Shown in pieces: positions 34,362 to 45,482 of a DNA stretch of 64,000 nt. Source of the stretch: Labia minor (lineage: Eukaryota > Arthropoda > Insecta > Dermaptera > Spongiphoridae); the NCBI GenBank assembly GCA_963082975.1, contig OY720345.1:16084491-16148490 (forward strand), in the 5' to 3' direction. The notes below the pieces were generated by a model. The model was not told where the DNA came from, ran no database searches, and worked only from the letters and a program-made list of their open reading frames with translations. The translations under genes and the position numbers were made by a program. Within the stretch, counting starts at the first letter, position 1; each line of letters opens with the position of its first letter.

Positions 34362-34778
34362 GTTTAGACCGTAGGTTCCCAAAGTGGTCTATATGGACCC
34401 CTGGGGCCTATTTTAACTTCCAGGGGGTCCACGACAGCGAATAACAAATTTGGGGGTCTATGAATTGAAAATGGGGGTCTACGGGGTCCACGTGTTTTCT
34501 GACATATATTTTTTGAATATATTTTTTACTTAATATTATAATAATAATAATCATACAAAATAAATTTTAATATTCAATCTGTTTATAAAATTTAAATTTT
34601 ATTCGTTGTTTACTTTAAAACTAACAAGTATGCTTTAACACTCAAAAATTAAAATAAATAAATAAATAATAAATTATGATGAAATTTTACTAAAAGAAAA
34701 AAAAAATCGTAAATCGTTTTTCCGTCATGACTTTTGACACATTTTTTTGATATTTTTCCAATATGTCTGTAAAAAAAA

Positions 34779-34869
34779 ACAGGTCCGAACAGACCGACGG
34801 TTTGAAGTAAATTAATTTCCAGCTACAGAAACAAAATCAAATATTTTTTTTTATTAATGTAATAAAAAA
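34779..34869 (-). mobile_element. Extra HINE-B 3' end, tandem to a full copy
   Basis: ACAGGTCCGAACAGACCGAC and GGTTTGAAGTAAATTAATTT repeat the family's last about 90 bases directly beside the complete copy at 34870. The hairpin in this extra end is partly lost. Confidence 0.82.
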
Positions 34870-35490
34870 TAAGTTGACCTGTGGCCAGGTCCGAACCGAC
34901 CGACGGTTTGAAATAAATTAATTTCCAGCTACAGAAACAATTTCAAATAATTTTAATATATCTATTAATGTAATAAAAAACAGATATGGATATAACATAA
35001 ATATTTTTAATTTTATTTTATTTATAATATATAGCTGAAGTAGCCGGCGTTGCCGGCGTTACCCGAGGCTGTGACGTCATGAAGGGCTGGGTGACGTCAT
35101 ATAATTTTAAATTAAGAAAAACATAATGAAGATGATTTTTCTCGAGGATAAAAGCAATACATTCGTGGTGATATGTAAAAAAATCTCCTTATGTGAAATT
35201 TGGTGCGAAAATAACCCTTCCCTTCTTATCGTCGATCGCTAATACTACCACTTCCGGTTTCCGGATTTGCACCAAAAGTTGATCAATTCATCCCACTGAT
35301 GCATTAAGTAAATATACCAAATTTCATCAAAATCCGTTCAGCCGTTCAGGGTGTACACATCTATACGGACGGACAGACGGACAGACATCATGCTAAAAAT
35401 ACTTTTTCTGTTAAGAAAATGCATGATTCGTGGAGATATGTAAAAATCTCCACATGTGAAATTTGGTGTGAAAACTATCGTCGGTCGGTA
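34870..35490 (-). mobile_element. HINE-B copy 3 (full length)
   Basis: TAAGTTGACCTGTGGCCAGG at the hairpin end and CTATCGTCGGTCGGTAA at the other end are both present, with the tetranucleotide run at 35368-35388. It carries a small variant TAGCCGGCGTTGCCGGCGTT near 35042. Inserted in a hAT MITE. Confidence 0.87.
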
Positions 35491-35603
35491 AAAAGGAAAA
35501 TCGTTTATAAAAAATCAAAATCAATTTAGGGGGTCTACCCAAAACCGAAAAACATGCCAAGGGGTCCACGATAAAAAAAAATTTGGGAACCTATGGTTTA
35601 GAC

Positions 35604-37420
35604 AGTAAATTATAATTATAAATTAATTAAATTTAAATTAAAATTAAAAATCACAACAATTTTATAAAATATTTACCTATTATATATATATCTATCAATG
35701 TGAAGCTTCGGTACTTGTGAGTTCCTGGACGCATCAACCACATTCCCACAACCCTCCATAACCTAAACCACATCTCCATCCAACTTTTATTTTACTCGTA
35801 ATCTTCTTAATTTATTAGCTAAGCTACATTTTCCTTTGATTGATTCCTGTTTCACGATTTTTTTTTTTTGCTATATTTGAAAAAAATTTAATTTATACCT
35901 CATTTTTTATCCAATAAAAGATAAAATTGTTTGTGTGTGTTTAGCTAAATCTAATAACTATATAAATAATATATAATTTCTTAATGAAAATTTATATTTA
36001 ATTAAATATGAATTCCAACAAGTTATTATAATGTTTTGTTTTATACCAGATAAATTTATTTCCTGAAATTTAAATCTAAATAAAATAAGTTGCTATTAGA
36101 CTTAAGTGATTTTGTTAGGAAAAATTAAAGTGCTAAATTGTTGTTTGAATACAAAATAATAAGAAATTAAAATTGAAAAAAAGAAACAATCCAAATAAGG
36201 TAAATAATAAAGAAAATATAAAAATATATTTAATAAAAAAATTGAATAATACATGCCATTTAAATTATTTTTTTAAATTCAAAGGTTTTTTTTTCAAAAT
36301 AGCGACGTCTGGTTAAATTATATTAATAAAAAAATGTCGTTTCTATTGTGCTTGTATTTATATATATATATATATACAAAATACTAGTTAATTTAATATA
36401 ATATAATTAGACAACAAAAATGAGGGGGATGACATAAAGGAATTTGTTAAAAAATCCTAACAATTTGTAAACTAAAAACATCTCTAATCCCATATCATTG
36501 GCTATTAATAATAAATATAATCACCTCTTATATTCTTAAAGTTGTACTTTATTTCGCATAGGATATGATCGAGAGTTAAGTCCCCCGTTGCAGCCACGCC
36601 TTCTTCTCACGGCTCGGTTGCCCTGACCCCTTGATGGAGGGGGGTTGGGGGGAAAGAAACAAGTGGGAGCCCCCACACTTAGAAAGGGGCCCCCCTCATT
36701 TTGAAAAGCATAGAATTGCTCCTCTTATGCTGATACACCGTAAAATGAAACAGGTGGGGTTAGAGAGAAGGAGGAGGGGTAGGGGGGATGAGGGAGAGGG
36801 GAGGATCAATGAGAATTAAGAGGATGTTGACTACACTTTATCATTAATCAATTATAAACGTAAAAAAAAAAGAAAATAGAAAATAAAAAAGTATTATTAA
36901 TTAAATAAGAATTTATATTCGAAATATTTTTTTCAATTTTTCTTTTTGGATTATTCTAATATTTTTTAAGTCTTAAATAAATAATAATAATAATATCATT
37001 ATCTATTCATATTAACTCTGTTCATCTATTTGATATATTAGACACAATAAATTTATCTTTCAGCTTATTTTTTTTTTCTTTTTTAATAAAATTTCATCAT
37101 AATTTATTATTTATTTATTTATTTAAATTTTTGAGTGTTTCAAATAAAGTATACTTGTTAGTTTTAAAGTAAACAACGAATAAAAGTAAATTTTATAGAT
37201 AGATTGAATATTAAAATTTATTTTGTATGATTATTATTATTATAATATTAAGTAAAAAATATATGTAAATTTAGAGTAGAAAAATGAGAAAATAAAAATA
37301 AAAAATTATTAATTAAATTATACTATTTTTTAAAATAAAAATTAAATTTCTCATGGTCTCTATTTTCAGAAATATCACCAATTAAAAATTATGTTTAATT
37401 AAAAGAAAAAAATTATATTT
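35604..37420. promoter_or_regulatory. Spacer with a GC-richer block at about 36560-36830
   Basis: Mostly AT-rich. The block contains GTTGCAGCCACGCCTTCTTC, CTCACGGCTCGGTTGCC, and G-rich runs (36631-36665, 36760-36800). The 62-codon frame there is driven by purine runs and is rejected as a gene. No repeat here matches it. Confidence 0.3.
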
Positions 37421-37980
37421 TTTTACTATCTCGCCATTTTCGAAGTCGAGATTTTGATGTTTTTATACGTTTTGAAGGTCCCTGAGTTATTTTCACTAAG
37501 GGTGAGAAAAATGTCTGTGTGTGTGCATGTGTGTGTAGACAAGATTAATCAAAAACGGTTTGAGCTAGAATAGTGAAAGTTGTTATAAGGGCATTATTCA
37601 AAATTCGTAGTTTTCTATCAGCTATTGAGAAATGTAACTCAACCGGAAGAGGGTCATAACCTTCCATGTTTTCATTTTTTTCTCAAAATTGTCCGTAAAA
37701 ATAAAGATATATGTTTGATAGTTTTTTACATGATTAAAAATTGTATAAAACTGCTATATATAGAATTTCAGCTTGATTCAATCGTTGAAAGTACCGGAAA
37801 TATTTTCTTAACACTGCTAATCACGTGACGTGATGCCATCAATAAAGAGCCAAATCAGCGCTGGTTTAATATATATTTATTAATTTATAATTTATAATTA
37901 ACTAAATCTAATTTAAATATAATATATGTTAATTAATCCAATTTTAATTAGCTAGACAGTCTAGTGGAGACACTCCAGAT
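37421..37980 (+). mobile_element. HINE-A copy 11 (full length, diverged)
   Basis: Begins TTTTACTATCTCGCCATTTT and ends GGAGACACTCCAGAT. The 5' repeat keeps ACTATCTCGC, the 3' repeat is decayed (GCTAGACAGTCTAG). A short GT run lies at 37514-37532. Confidence 0.8.
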
Positions 37981-38347
37981 ATTTTTCTAATATAATAAGT
38001 ATTGACATTGAAATAATATTATACAATTGTAAGAACTACACGTTAATAATAATAATAATAATTCAGTTTTAAATAGACTGAATGTTGAATGAGAATTTAA
38101 ATAAAAAATAACTTTATAAATAATGATACTCGACTGATAATGACGAGCACATTATATTATAATATCTAACACATCCATATTTTTTTTTAAAATATTTTTT
38201 TTTTTGTAAATAATTACTTATGTCCCATGTAATAAAATTAACTTTTAGTAATTTATCTTATTATAAAATTTAATATATTTACAATTATATATTGAAAAGG
38301 TGGATTTCTATTTTGATTAATTGATAAAAAGCACACACACGCACGCA

Positions 38348-38383
<36 letters not shown>

Positions 38384-38694
38384 GCATTTCAATATATATT
38401 AGTATATTGTAATATATTCTTAGTGTCCAGACATTTTACAATGATTAATTGATAAATATATGTACACATGGTATATCAAAGCATTGAATTCTTACTTGAA
38501 ATTATTTTTTATTAATGTTCTTTTCTTGAAAATATCATCACTATTCATGTGAAAAGAAAAGAATATATGTCTTCCGATAACATCCATTAATTAAAATATC
38601 AAATTAAATTTTTACAAATAAAAATGTATGTAAATGAAATGAAATCATTATATTAAAAAAATAATATTGTATAGCTGGTCAATCTTTTAAGAAA
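37981..38694. other. AT-rich spacer with TA microsatellite
   Basis: Nothing supportable beyond a TA run at 38350-38380 and AT-rich sequence. Confidence 0.65.
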
Positions 38695-38696
38695 TA

Positions 38697-39582
38697 CGAG
38701 GTTTGTTTAAGATAAAAGATGAATTTAGAATTATTTCGAAAAGTATTTATTTATTCCTCAATATCCATTTGTCCCCTTCAAAGTAATCCCTCTCAGATAA
38801 TGGACTTATACCAGCTCTACTTCCAATTGTCGAAGCACTTCTGAAATGAACATCAGCTCATTCTTTGATTCCGACTTTATTCCATCAATTGTAGCAAAAC
38901 ACTTTTCTTTCATTGGTCTACCCAGTTTTGGGAATAGGAAAAAGACCCAGGGAGCCAAATCTGGTGAATACGGCGGTTACGGTATTGTTTTTGGTCAAAA
39001 AATCACGAACAAGCAATGATGTGTGAGCTGGTGCATTATCGTGATGCAGAATCCATGATTTGTTTTTCCAGAATTCCGATAGTTTGAGCCGTATTACATC
39101 ACACAAACGTTGCACAACTTCCTTGTAGTATTCCTTATTAACAGTACGACCTGTTAACAAGAACTCACGATGCACTAGGCACTAGGCCAATGTAATCGAA
39201 GAAAGCACTCAGCAAAACCTTCACATTTGATCGAATTTCTCAGCCTTCTTTCTGTAAAGCGCTTATACCATTTATAAACATTTTTTTGAAACAAAGTAAA
39301 CTCGCCGAATGCCACAGACAACATTTTAAGTGCGTTGGACTTTTGCGTTCCACTTATAACGCAAAATTTTAATACAGATTCTTTCAAAAATCGAAGAACA
39401 AACAAAAACGTGACTAACTTTTTCAGTTGTTAAAAAACAAACTACTAATTAAAAATGGCTGATAATGTCAATATATGAGAAACATATGTGTAGCAACATA
39501 ACAAAAAAAAAAAAATTTCGATAATCAAATGTACACACCCCGCGAAAATTCAAAATTCACGTTTTCTTTGGAACAGACCTAG
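38697..39582 (-). mobile_element. mariner-type transposon, internally deleted
   Basis: Bounded by TA dinucleotides with terminal repeats CGAGGTTTGTTTAAG (plus-strand left) and GGAACAGACCTAG (right). It keeps the 5' leader, the N-terminal DNA-binding part and the C-terminal catalytic half of the transposase, but the part between is gone: about 885 bp against about 1.3 kb for the family. The leader is shared with the relic at 7747-8009, so both come from one family. Confidence 0.82.
38748..39405 (-). pseudogene. mariner transposase remnant
   Basis: The N-terminal part (39405 leftward) reads RFLKESVLKFCVISG, then EFTLFQKNVYKWYKRFTERR, the helix-turn-helix region ending in WxKRF as in mariners. 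After a deletion the catalytic half shows NKEYYKEVVQRLCDVIR and SWILHHDNAPAHTSLLVRDF, the second-Asp block. The third-Asp block reads PYSPDLAPWVFFLFPKLG in a neighbouring frame, so a frameshift lies just before it, and the usual Asp after LAPx is Val. The protein cannot be active. Family call D34D mariner is from these motifs. Confidence 0.82.
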
Positions 39583-39584
39583 TA

Positions 39585-40559
39585 TATTTTAAATGAAAAA
39601 AATAAAAAGAAATTGCTTTAGAAGAGATATACCTATATGTATTTATCTGGATAACATTAAACAGACGATTGTATATAGGTTAAAGTATACGTTAAAGTAT
39701 AGTATTATATTATATATATATATATTATATAGATTTTCGTTAAATATAACCTATGATTACGTTTGGTTTTCATGTAAAGTCATTCTTAAAGCTCCATTTT
39801 CGGCATATTTGTCTAAAAGCAAGCAGCCTGAATGATGAAATGATGATGATTTGTTTTGGGTGTTTTCGTTCAATTATAATTTCTATTTTATTATAGTTAT
39901 CCGGGTTTGCGCGATCGTGGCTTGTTAAAAAGCGTCTATGAGCATTGGCACCTATGTTCTAATGCGAGGAAATTTAATATCATTAAAATCCCATAAGCTG
40001 GTGGGGTGAGAGGGTGGAAGCACGCGTCCCATTTGCATATTAAGAACACCATTTAACGCTCCATTCAGGAAATTAAATATATAAGAGCATAGTGCTATCT
40101 ATCTCTTACCTTTCACTCTCTCTCCCTCTCTTTTTCTCCCTCCTAATCCCCCATCTCCCCCCCCCCCCAACTTCTCTACACACAATATACATCGATATTT
40201 TTGGTAAATAAATTCGTGAGAATATTAATATAATAATAATAATAAAATAATTATTGCTTATCTTGCCCGAAGTTTTTTTTTTCTCTTCTACCTTTATTAA
40301 ATTCGGATTAATAGAAAGATAAAAAATCTATTAAATAATAATTTAAGAGATTTTTATGAAAATTCTAGCAAGTGTTTCATATTATAAATTATTAAATAAT
40401 AGTATAATTCTTATTTCAATAGTTCAAAAATTAAAAAAAAAAGTAATCAAAATAATTATAAATAATTAAATAATTATTTTTTTTTAATATTATAAAGATA
40501 AATAATTAGAAATAAAAGTTTGTTTTGAATTGAAATGTGATTTACTCAATTAATTAATA
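39585..40559. promoter_or_regulatory. Spacer with a GC-richer block (about 39890-40190)
   Basis: The block contains TTTGCGCGATCGTGGCTTG, GAGCATTGGCACCTATGTTC, GTGGGGTGAGAGGGTGGAAG, CACGCGTCCCATTTGCATA and a CT/C-rich stretch to 40170. ATTTGCAT is an octamer-like (POU) site. No open frame is convincing; the rest is AT-rich. Regulatory role is inference. Confidence 0.3.
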
Positions 40560-40567
40560 TTCTATAG

Positions 40568-41009
40568 CAGAGGTTCTTAAACTGTGGTCCGCGGACCCCT
40601 GGGGGTCCGCGAAGCCTTTACTGGGGGTCCGCAAAGCCATCGTACAGGTGCACGATAAAATGATGAGTCAGTTAAAACTTTATTTAATATAAAAGGAGCG
40701 ATGGCATGGCTTTGTGAGGAAACAGATCAAATACCCAAATTCAACGAAATGTGCAAGAAAATTATTGCTACCGTTTCCATCTTCATATTTAGCTGAATTT
40801 TCTAATAAAATCTGTTCTACAATATGCAAAAAAATCGTTATTCACCAATCACTGTTAGAAATATTCACCATATATCCTTGTTCTTATGAGATCTTAAGCC
40901 AGAAATTAACTAATAAAATGACGTAAAGTACCTAAAGTTGGGATGGGGTCCGTCAAAAAGAATTTTCTCAAGTGGGGGTCCGCGGAGTACATAAGTTTAA
41001 GAACCTCTG
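40568..41009 (+). mobile_element. hAT transposon derivative with transposase tail, perfect 8-bp target duplication
   Basis: CAGAGGTTCTTAAACTGTGG and AGTTTAAGAACCTCTG are inverted ends; TTCTATAG flanks both sides (40560-40567, 41010-41017). Subterminal bars read GGGGGTCCGCGAAGCC and TGGGGGTCCGCGGAG. Unlike the other hAT MITEs here it retains coding sequence from the transposase C-terminus. Confidence 0.9.
40714..40926 (+). pseudogene. hAT transposase C-terminal (dimerisation) fragment
   Basis: The frame reads KYPNSTKCARKLLLPFPSSY and LAEFSNKICSTICKK, then a shorter tail. This matches the hAT C-terminal pattern KYPxLxxxAxxLLxFPTSYLxExxFS, seen in ZBED5/SCAND3-like and related hAT transposases. 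Only about 70 residues of a roughly 600-residue protein remain; the catalytic and BED-finger regions are absent. The usual S in CGFS-like context is disrupted (EFSNK). Confidence 0.72.
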
Positions 41010-41170
41010 TTCTATAGAAATTATATAATAAATAATTTTTGTTCTTATTATTTAGATAATAATTTTATTTTAACATTATCTTTAATTGATATTTTTCAGA
41101 TCGATCATAGGTGTTTTAAATGTCATTTTAAAGCTTTTGATGTTTTTAAATTTTTAGTTTTTCAAATTGT

Positions 41171-41919
41171 TTTACTATACTAAAATTTTCGATGTCGAGA
41201 TTTTAATGTTTTTATACGTTTTGAAGGTCCCTCAGTAATTTTCAGTAAGGTTGAGAAAGATGTGTATGTGTGGGTAGACAAGATTATGCAAAAACGGTTT
41301 AAGCTAGAATAATGAAATTTGGTACATGGGCACTATTTAAAATTCATAGTTTTCTATCGACTTTTGAGAAATGTAGCTCTTTCGGAAGAGGACCATTACC
41401 TACCACGTTTTCATTTTTTTTTTCCTCTAAAGTAGTGATTTCTAACCAGGGGGCGATCGACATCTTAAAGGGGGCAATTATTTGACTATTTGGGGGGGGG
41501 GGGGGCGATAAGTTATTTTTGGGGGACGAAATCATTTTCAACTCTAAACAATACCTCCCTTACTATCGTCGGTCGGTAAAAAAAGGTAAGATGATTTTGC
41601 GAACAGGCTTTTTCCGCTTTTTTTCAATATGGTTCTAAAAAAAAAAGGTAAGGTGATCTTGAATTTTTATTGTTAAAATTTATAGGGGGGCGAATTATGA
41701 AACCGGCCTTACGAAGTGGGCGTTTGGTCCAAAAAGGTTGAGAACCACTGCTCTAAAGTTTTAAATTTTCAAATTTTGACTTAAAAATGAAGATTTTAAA
41801 TTTAATATATTTTTTTAATTAATTAATTCAATTAAAGAATAATACTATACTGTAAATTTTAATTTTTCTTAATTAATCCAATTCAAATTTGCTAGATAGT
41901 CAAGTGGAGCCACTCCATT
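41171..41919 (+). mobile_element. HINE-A copy 12, old and interrupted by a hAT MITE
   Basis: TTTACTATACTAAAATTTTC begins a decayed copy that runs to TTTCCTCTAAAG, is broken by the MITE at 41433, then resumes weakly and ends GCTAGATAGTCAAGTGGAGC followed by CACTCC. Much of the 3' half is unrecognisable. Confidence 0.7.
41433..41749. mobile_element. hAT-type MITE inside HINE-A, 8-bp target duplication
   Basis: TAGTGATTTCTAACCAGGGG and AGGTTGAGAACCACTG are inverted ends; CTCTAAAG flanks both sides (41425-41432, 41750-41757). It contains about 35 bases of the HINE-B 5' end (CCTCCCTTACTATCGTCGGT, 41550-41580). Its ends match those of the longer element at 5449-6606. Confidence 0.85.
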
Positions 41920-42531
41920 TTTTTTTTTTTGTATTAATTAAAGTATAGTTTGGGTGTTTATTAATTATTTTAGCTACGACCCCAACAATTTTTTTCAGTA
42001 CATATAATTTTAAATCAAGTATGATTTTTACTTTCGTTTTTAAGTTTTTTTAAACTAATGAAGAGAAATATTGTAAATAAATATCAATCGGCAATTTGTA
42101 GGCAGTCGAATTATTTCTTCTAGATTGTAAATGTCAAACATTTATTATATTTTCATCGATTATCTAATCTAAACATACCAAAATATTTAATTATAATATT
42201 ATCGTTGTTTACGTTGTAAAATGTTTTAGTTAAATAAGGTTGGTGAAAAAAAGCATAAAATTAATTAATTAAATGAAATTTGATATTGTTAATTATAATT
42301 ATAAAATTATATAATATTGGTCTTTGTTGTAAAAGATTAAAAGAAAATATCCAGCAAGTGGAATAGATGTGCGTGTAAACCTAATCACATTCCAGATATT
42401 AATAGAGTTAATTGAATAAAGGTTAGTGGACAATATAAACACTGATTGAACTAAATTTTATTATTAAAATATATTAAATAATTAATATTTCTTGAATTAA
42501 TTAATATTAATTTCAATGGCAAAGCTATAAA
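41920..42531. other. AT-rich non-coding stretch
   Basis: Nothing supportable. Confidence 0.65.
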
Positions 42532-42539
42532 TAATATTT

Positions 42540-43465
42540 GGTAATTATACAGGAGACGGGCTAAAGAAGGTAGGTGGTTGAAACTTACTTTGAGGTGTTC
42601 CTTGAATGATTCTGAACAACTGTATATGCAACTTTTTTATGATCTCTTTTAGTTTAATTAATAAAAAGTAATTAATTAAACAGTGTATTTCTCCTATAAG
42701 AATGCTGAGTGGCTGACATTTTGTATATTTTTAAGACAGACACTCTATCAGTACGTGTAGGTGGCGCTAGGGAGTGCATGGGAAATCAATTTGAATTGAA
42801 ATAAAATAAATAGATATAATAATATTTGATATTTATAAATTGTAAATTGTAAATTGTAATTAACATTCAGCATTCTTTTGGTGTTTCTTTATAAATATAT
42901 AAGAGTAAAATTAATTATTTACGCATTAAAGGGTCCTTGATTGTATAATTAAATAGAAAAATTCTGTTTATTTTATTTTAGAAATAGTTAGATTGATACT
43001 AATGTCATTTAAATACTTTTTCGGTTTTTTTAAATTCGGTTTATTTTATTTTAGAAAATATAAACACCGAAAAAGTCTTTAAATAACTTTGAATAAAACT
43101 ATTTCTAAAATAAAATAAACCGAATTTTCCTATTTAATTATACAATCAAGGATCCTTTAATGCGTAAATAATTAATTTTACTGTTATATATTTATAAAGA
43201 AACACCAAAAGAATGCTGAATGTTAATTACAATTTACAATTTTCAATTTATAAATATTAAATATTAAATATTAAAATATACAAAATGTCAGCCACTCAGC
43301 ATTCTTATAGGAGAAATACACTGTTTAATTAATTACTTTTTATTAATTAAACTAAAAGAGATCATAAAAAAAGTTGCATATAAAGTTGTTCAGAATCATT
43401 CAAGGAACACCTCAAAGTAAGTTTCAACCACCTACCTTCTTTAGCCCGTCTCCTGTATAATTACC
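42540..43465. mobile_element. Long foldback element of the GGTAATT group, perfect 8-bp target duplication
   Basis: 926 bp, almost entirely self-complementary. Outer arms 42540-42735 and 43270-43465 start GGTAATTATACAGGAGACGG and match nearly base for base. After about 95 unpaired bases on the left, inner arms (about 42826-43000 and 43085-43265) pair as well, for example TTTACGCATTAAAGGGTCCT with its complement. TAATATTT flanks both sides (42532-42539, 43466-43473). No coding. If transcribed it would form a very long hairpin RNA. Confidence 0.9.
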
Positions 43466-43473
43466 TAATATTT

Positions 43474-44000
43474 AAATTGATGTTATATTTTAAATAATAT
43501 TATTAAATATGAATTAAGAAAATTGTTAAATTTATAAACTAAATAATTGATGTTAAATGTTTGTTATTTCATTAAAAAATTCATGTAATTTCGCCTCCTT
43601 TATTTAAACATAACTTACAGCCTATAACCAGCAAATAAAGGTTAGTGAAATTAACAATCGTAATATTCAAAAATTAATTTTAAATTAATCAATTTATTTG
43701 TTGACATCGATGTCATATACGTTTACAAAATTTCCAATCACTCACTTGTGTGTGTGTGAAAGGATATTAATTAAAATTCCATCAAAAAAGTTAAATAAAG
43801 CAAGACAAGTAACTTAATAAACTTTCATAAAATTATTTATATTCTAAAATTAGTATTTAAACAAAACAATCTTAATCATTCAAAATATTGATATATTGAA
43901 GTGTTATTTTGGGTCAGTAAGGAAAAAGAGAAATAATGAATTTTTATAAAATCAAAATGTGGAACATTTTATTTAAATTTATGAGTGTGTGTAATGATAT
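43474..44000. other. AT-rich non-coding stretch
   Basis: Nothing supportable. Confidence 0.65.
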
Positions 44001-44640
44001 ATAAAAAAAAAAGGTTTGAAGGACTAATGTAGGGTGTAAAATTGGTCGCAACAAGGGTGTAATGGTAGCACTTTGGAAGAGTAAATCCAGCTTCAGGCTG
44101 AAGTTCTTTAGATATTGAGGAGGTTAGATTAATCAAAGAAGACCCCACAACTCGAACAGGTGGATTCTTGCAAACAATATTTCTTGTTAACGATGTTGCC
44201 AGAGCTCATATAAGCGAGGATCCGTGGACGGCTGACTGGTGTTCCAAAAGCAGAATTAATGAATACAATAACACCAGCGAAAGATGAAGTCCAAGAATCA
44301 AGGCAACAATAGATTCAAGTCAATAATGTAGGAAACTGTTAATCTTGTAGCCAGTCCTTATATAAGCGATTATCAGTGGACTGGTGAATCGTGGTCCCTT
44401 TTTCCTCCAATCAAGTTCCTCCTGTCGGGACGCTAGCTACTGCCCGACTGCTTCTCATCCAGTCCATCCGGACGGGACGATTGCTACTCCACGACTCTTC
44501 TCATCCAGTCCATCCGGACGGGACGATTGCTACTCCACGACTCTTCTCATCCAGTCCATCCGGACGGGACGATTGCTACTCCACGACTGACCCTTTGACT
44601 TTCCAACAACCAGTCTCTTCAGGGGAAACGTATTACCATT
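44001..44640 (+). promoter_or_regulatory. Promoter-like repeat unit with two TATA boxes; possible solo LTR
   Basis: Two related segments each carry a TATA box: GCCAGAGCTCATATAAGCGA (about 44198) and GCCAGTCCTTATATAAGCGA (about 44351), both followed by GTGGAC-type sequence. They are followed by three tandem 46-bp units. Duplicate promoters plus tandem repeats of balanced composition resemble an LTR or other element promoter, but neither a partner repeat nor coding sequence is seen, so the class is open. The two overlapping frames in the tandem units are artefacts. Confidence 0.4.
44451..44588. repeat. Three tandem copies of a 46-bp unit
   Basis: Unit begins CTTCTCATCCAGTCCATCCG and ends GCTACTCCACGACT; copies at 44451-44496, 44497-44542 and 44543-44588 are essentially identical. 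Each unit contains CCATCCGGACGG, itself partly palindromic. Confidence 0.95.
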
Positions 44641-45298
44641 ATAATCTTTTCCACAAATAAAATTTATTTTTAAATAAATAAATTTTATTTTTTTCTTTTA
44701 TTTTAAGAATTAATGATATTTTTAAAATATCATTACAATATATATATATATCCACATTAATAGTAAATTATCCGATATAATATGTAAAATAAGATAGAAA
44801 AACTTTGATTTTGTGATTAAAGTGTCTCAGGAAATATTATATTATAACAAATGATGCCTATTTGATATCAATGACAATTTCTTGAACCGATCTCTGCATA
44901 TGTATAGACTACGATTGACCAATGGACTTATATTGACTTATGGCCCTACGAATAACCTTCGGGGCCTTTTCTTTTTATGATGGATGTCGACACTTGATAG
45001 GTGTCTTTCAAAGAAGAGTGTCAGATACACAATCCATAATCAATGGAATTGAATAAAAATAGAAGAAATATTAATAAATTTTTCGTTCAACTATTAAATT
45101 AAATTAGTTTATAATAATATTAGTAATCAAATAAATAGTTGTTTTTCAAAAAGAATATATATGAGGAGGAAACCAGTTGAATATATGTGGTAGCCCCATA
45201 TGACTTCAATCGATATATATTATATGTATTATATACATAAATTTAAATATATTTGCGTTGATTGGCTATGCTCTTTTTAAATAGAAAAATATTTTAAA
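44641..45298. other. AT-rich spacer
   Basis: AT-rich, with a mixed patch at 44880-45010 that I cannot assign. No supportable gene. Confidence 0.55.
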
Positions 45299-45442
45299 TA
45301 AGCGGGAGTGTCCTCCCCTAGACTTTCCCGCATATAAATAGGTATAAAGAGTTGTGAATGAATATTTAGAATGTGTAAACTTGGTATTGATAAAGAGCCA
45401 GTTCGTATTAGTTTATTGGTGTCAAATTTGATATTTGGTATC

Positions 45443-45482
<40 letters not shown>

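Larger units (their letters stand above)
34370..35595. mobile_element. hAT-type MITE interrupted by HINE-B, perfect 8-bp target duplication
   Basis: Ends CGTAGGTTCCCAAAGTGG and AATTTGGGAACCTATG are inverted repeats, and GTTTAGAC flanks both sides (34362-34369, 35596-35603). Subterminal bars read CCAGGGGGTCCACG and GCCAAGGGGTCCACG. Without the HINE-B material the element would be about 500 bp, so it is older than that insertion. Confidence 0.88.

Noticed and set aside
36631-36819. 62-codon frame rich in Arg/Gly/Glu
   Set aside because: Produced by purine-rich runs in a GC-richer block; no start context or domain.
44384-44660. Two overlapping 68- and 89-codon frames
   Set aside because: They are translations of the 46-bp tandem units in two frames; repetition, not protein signal.
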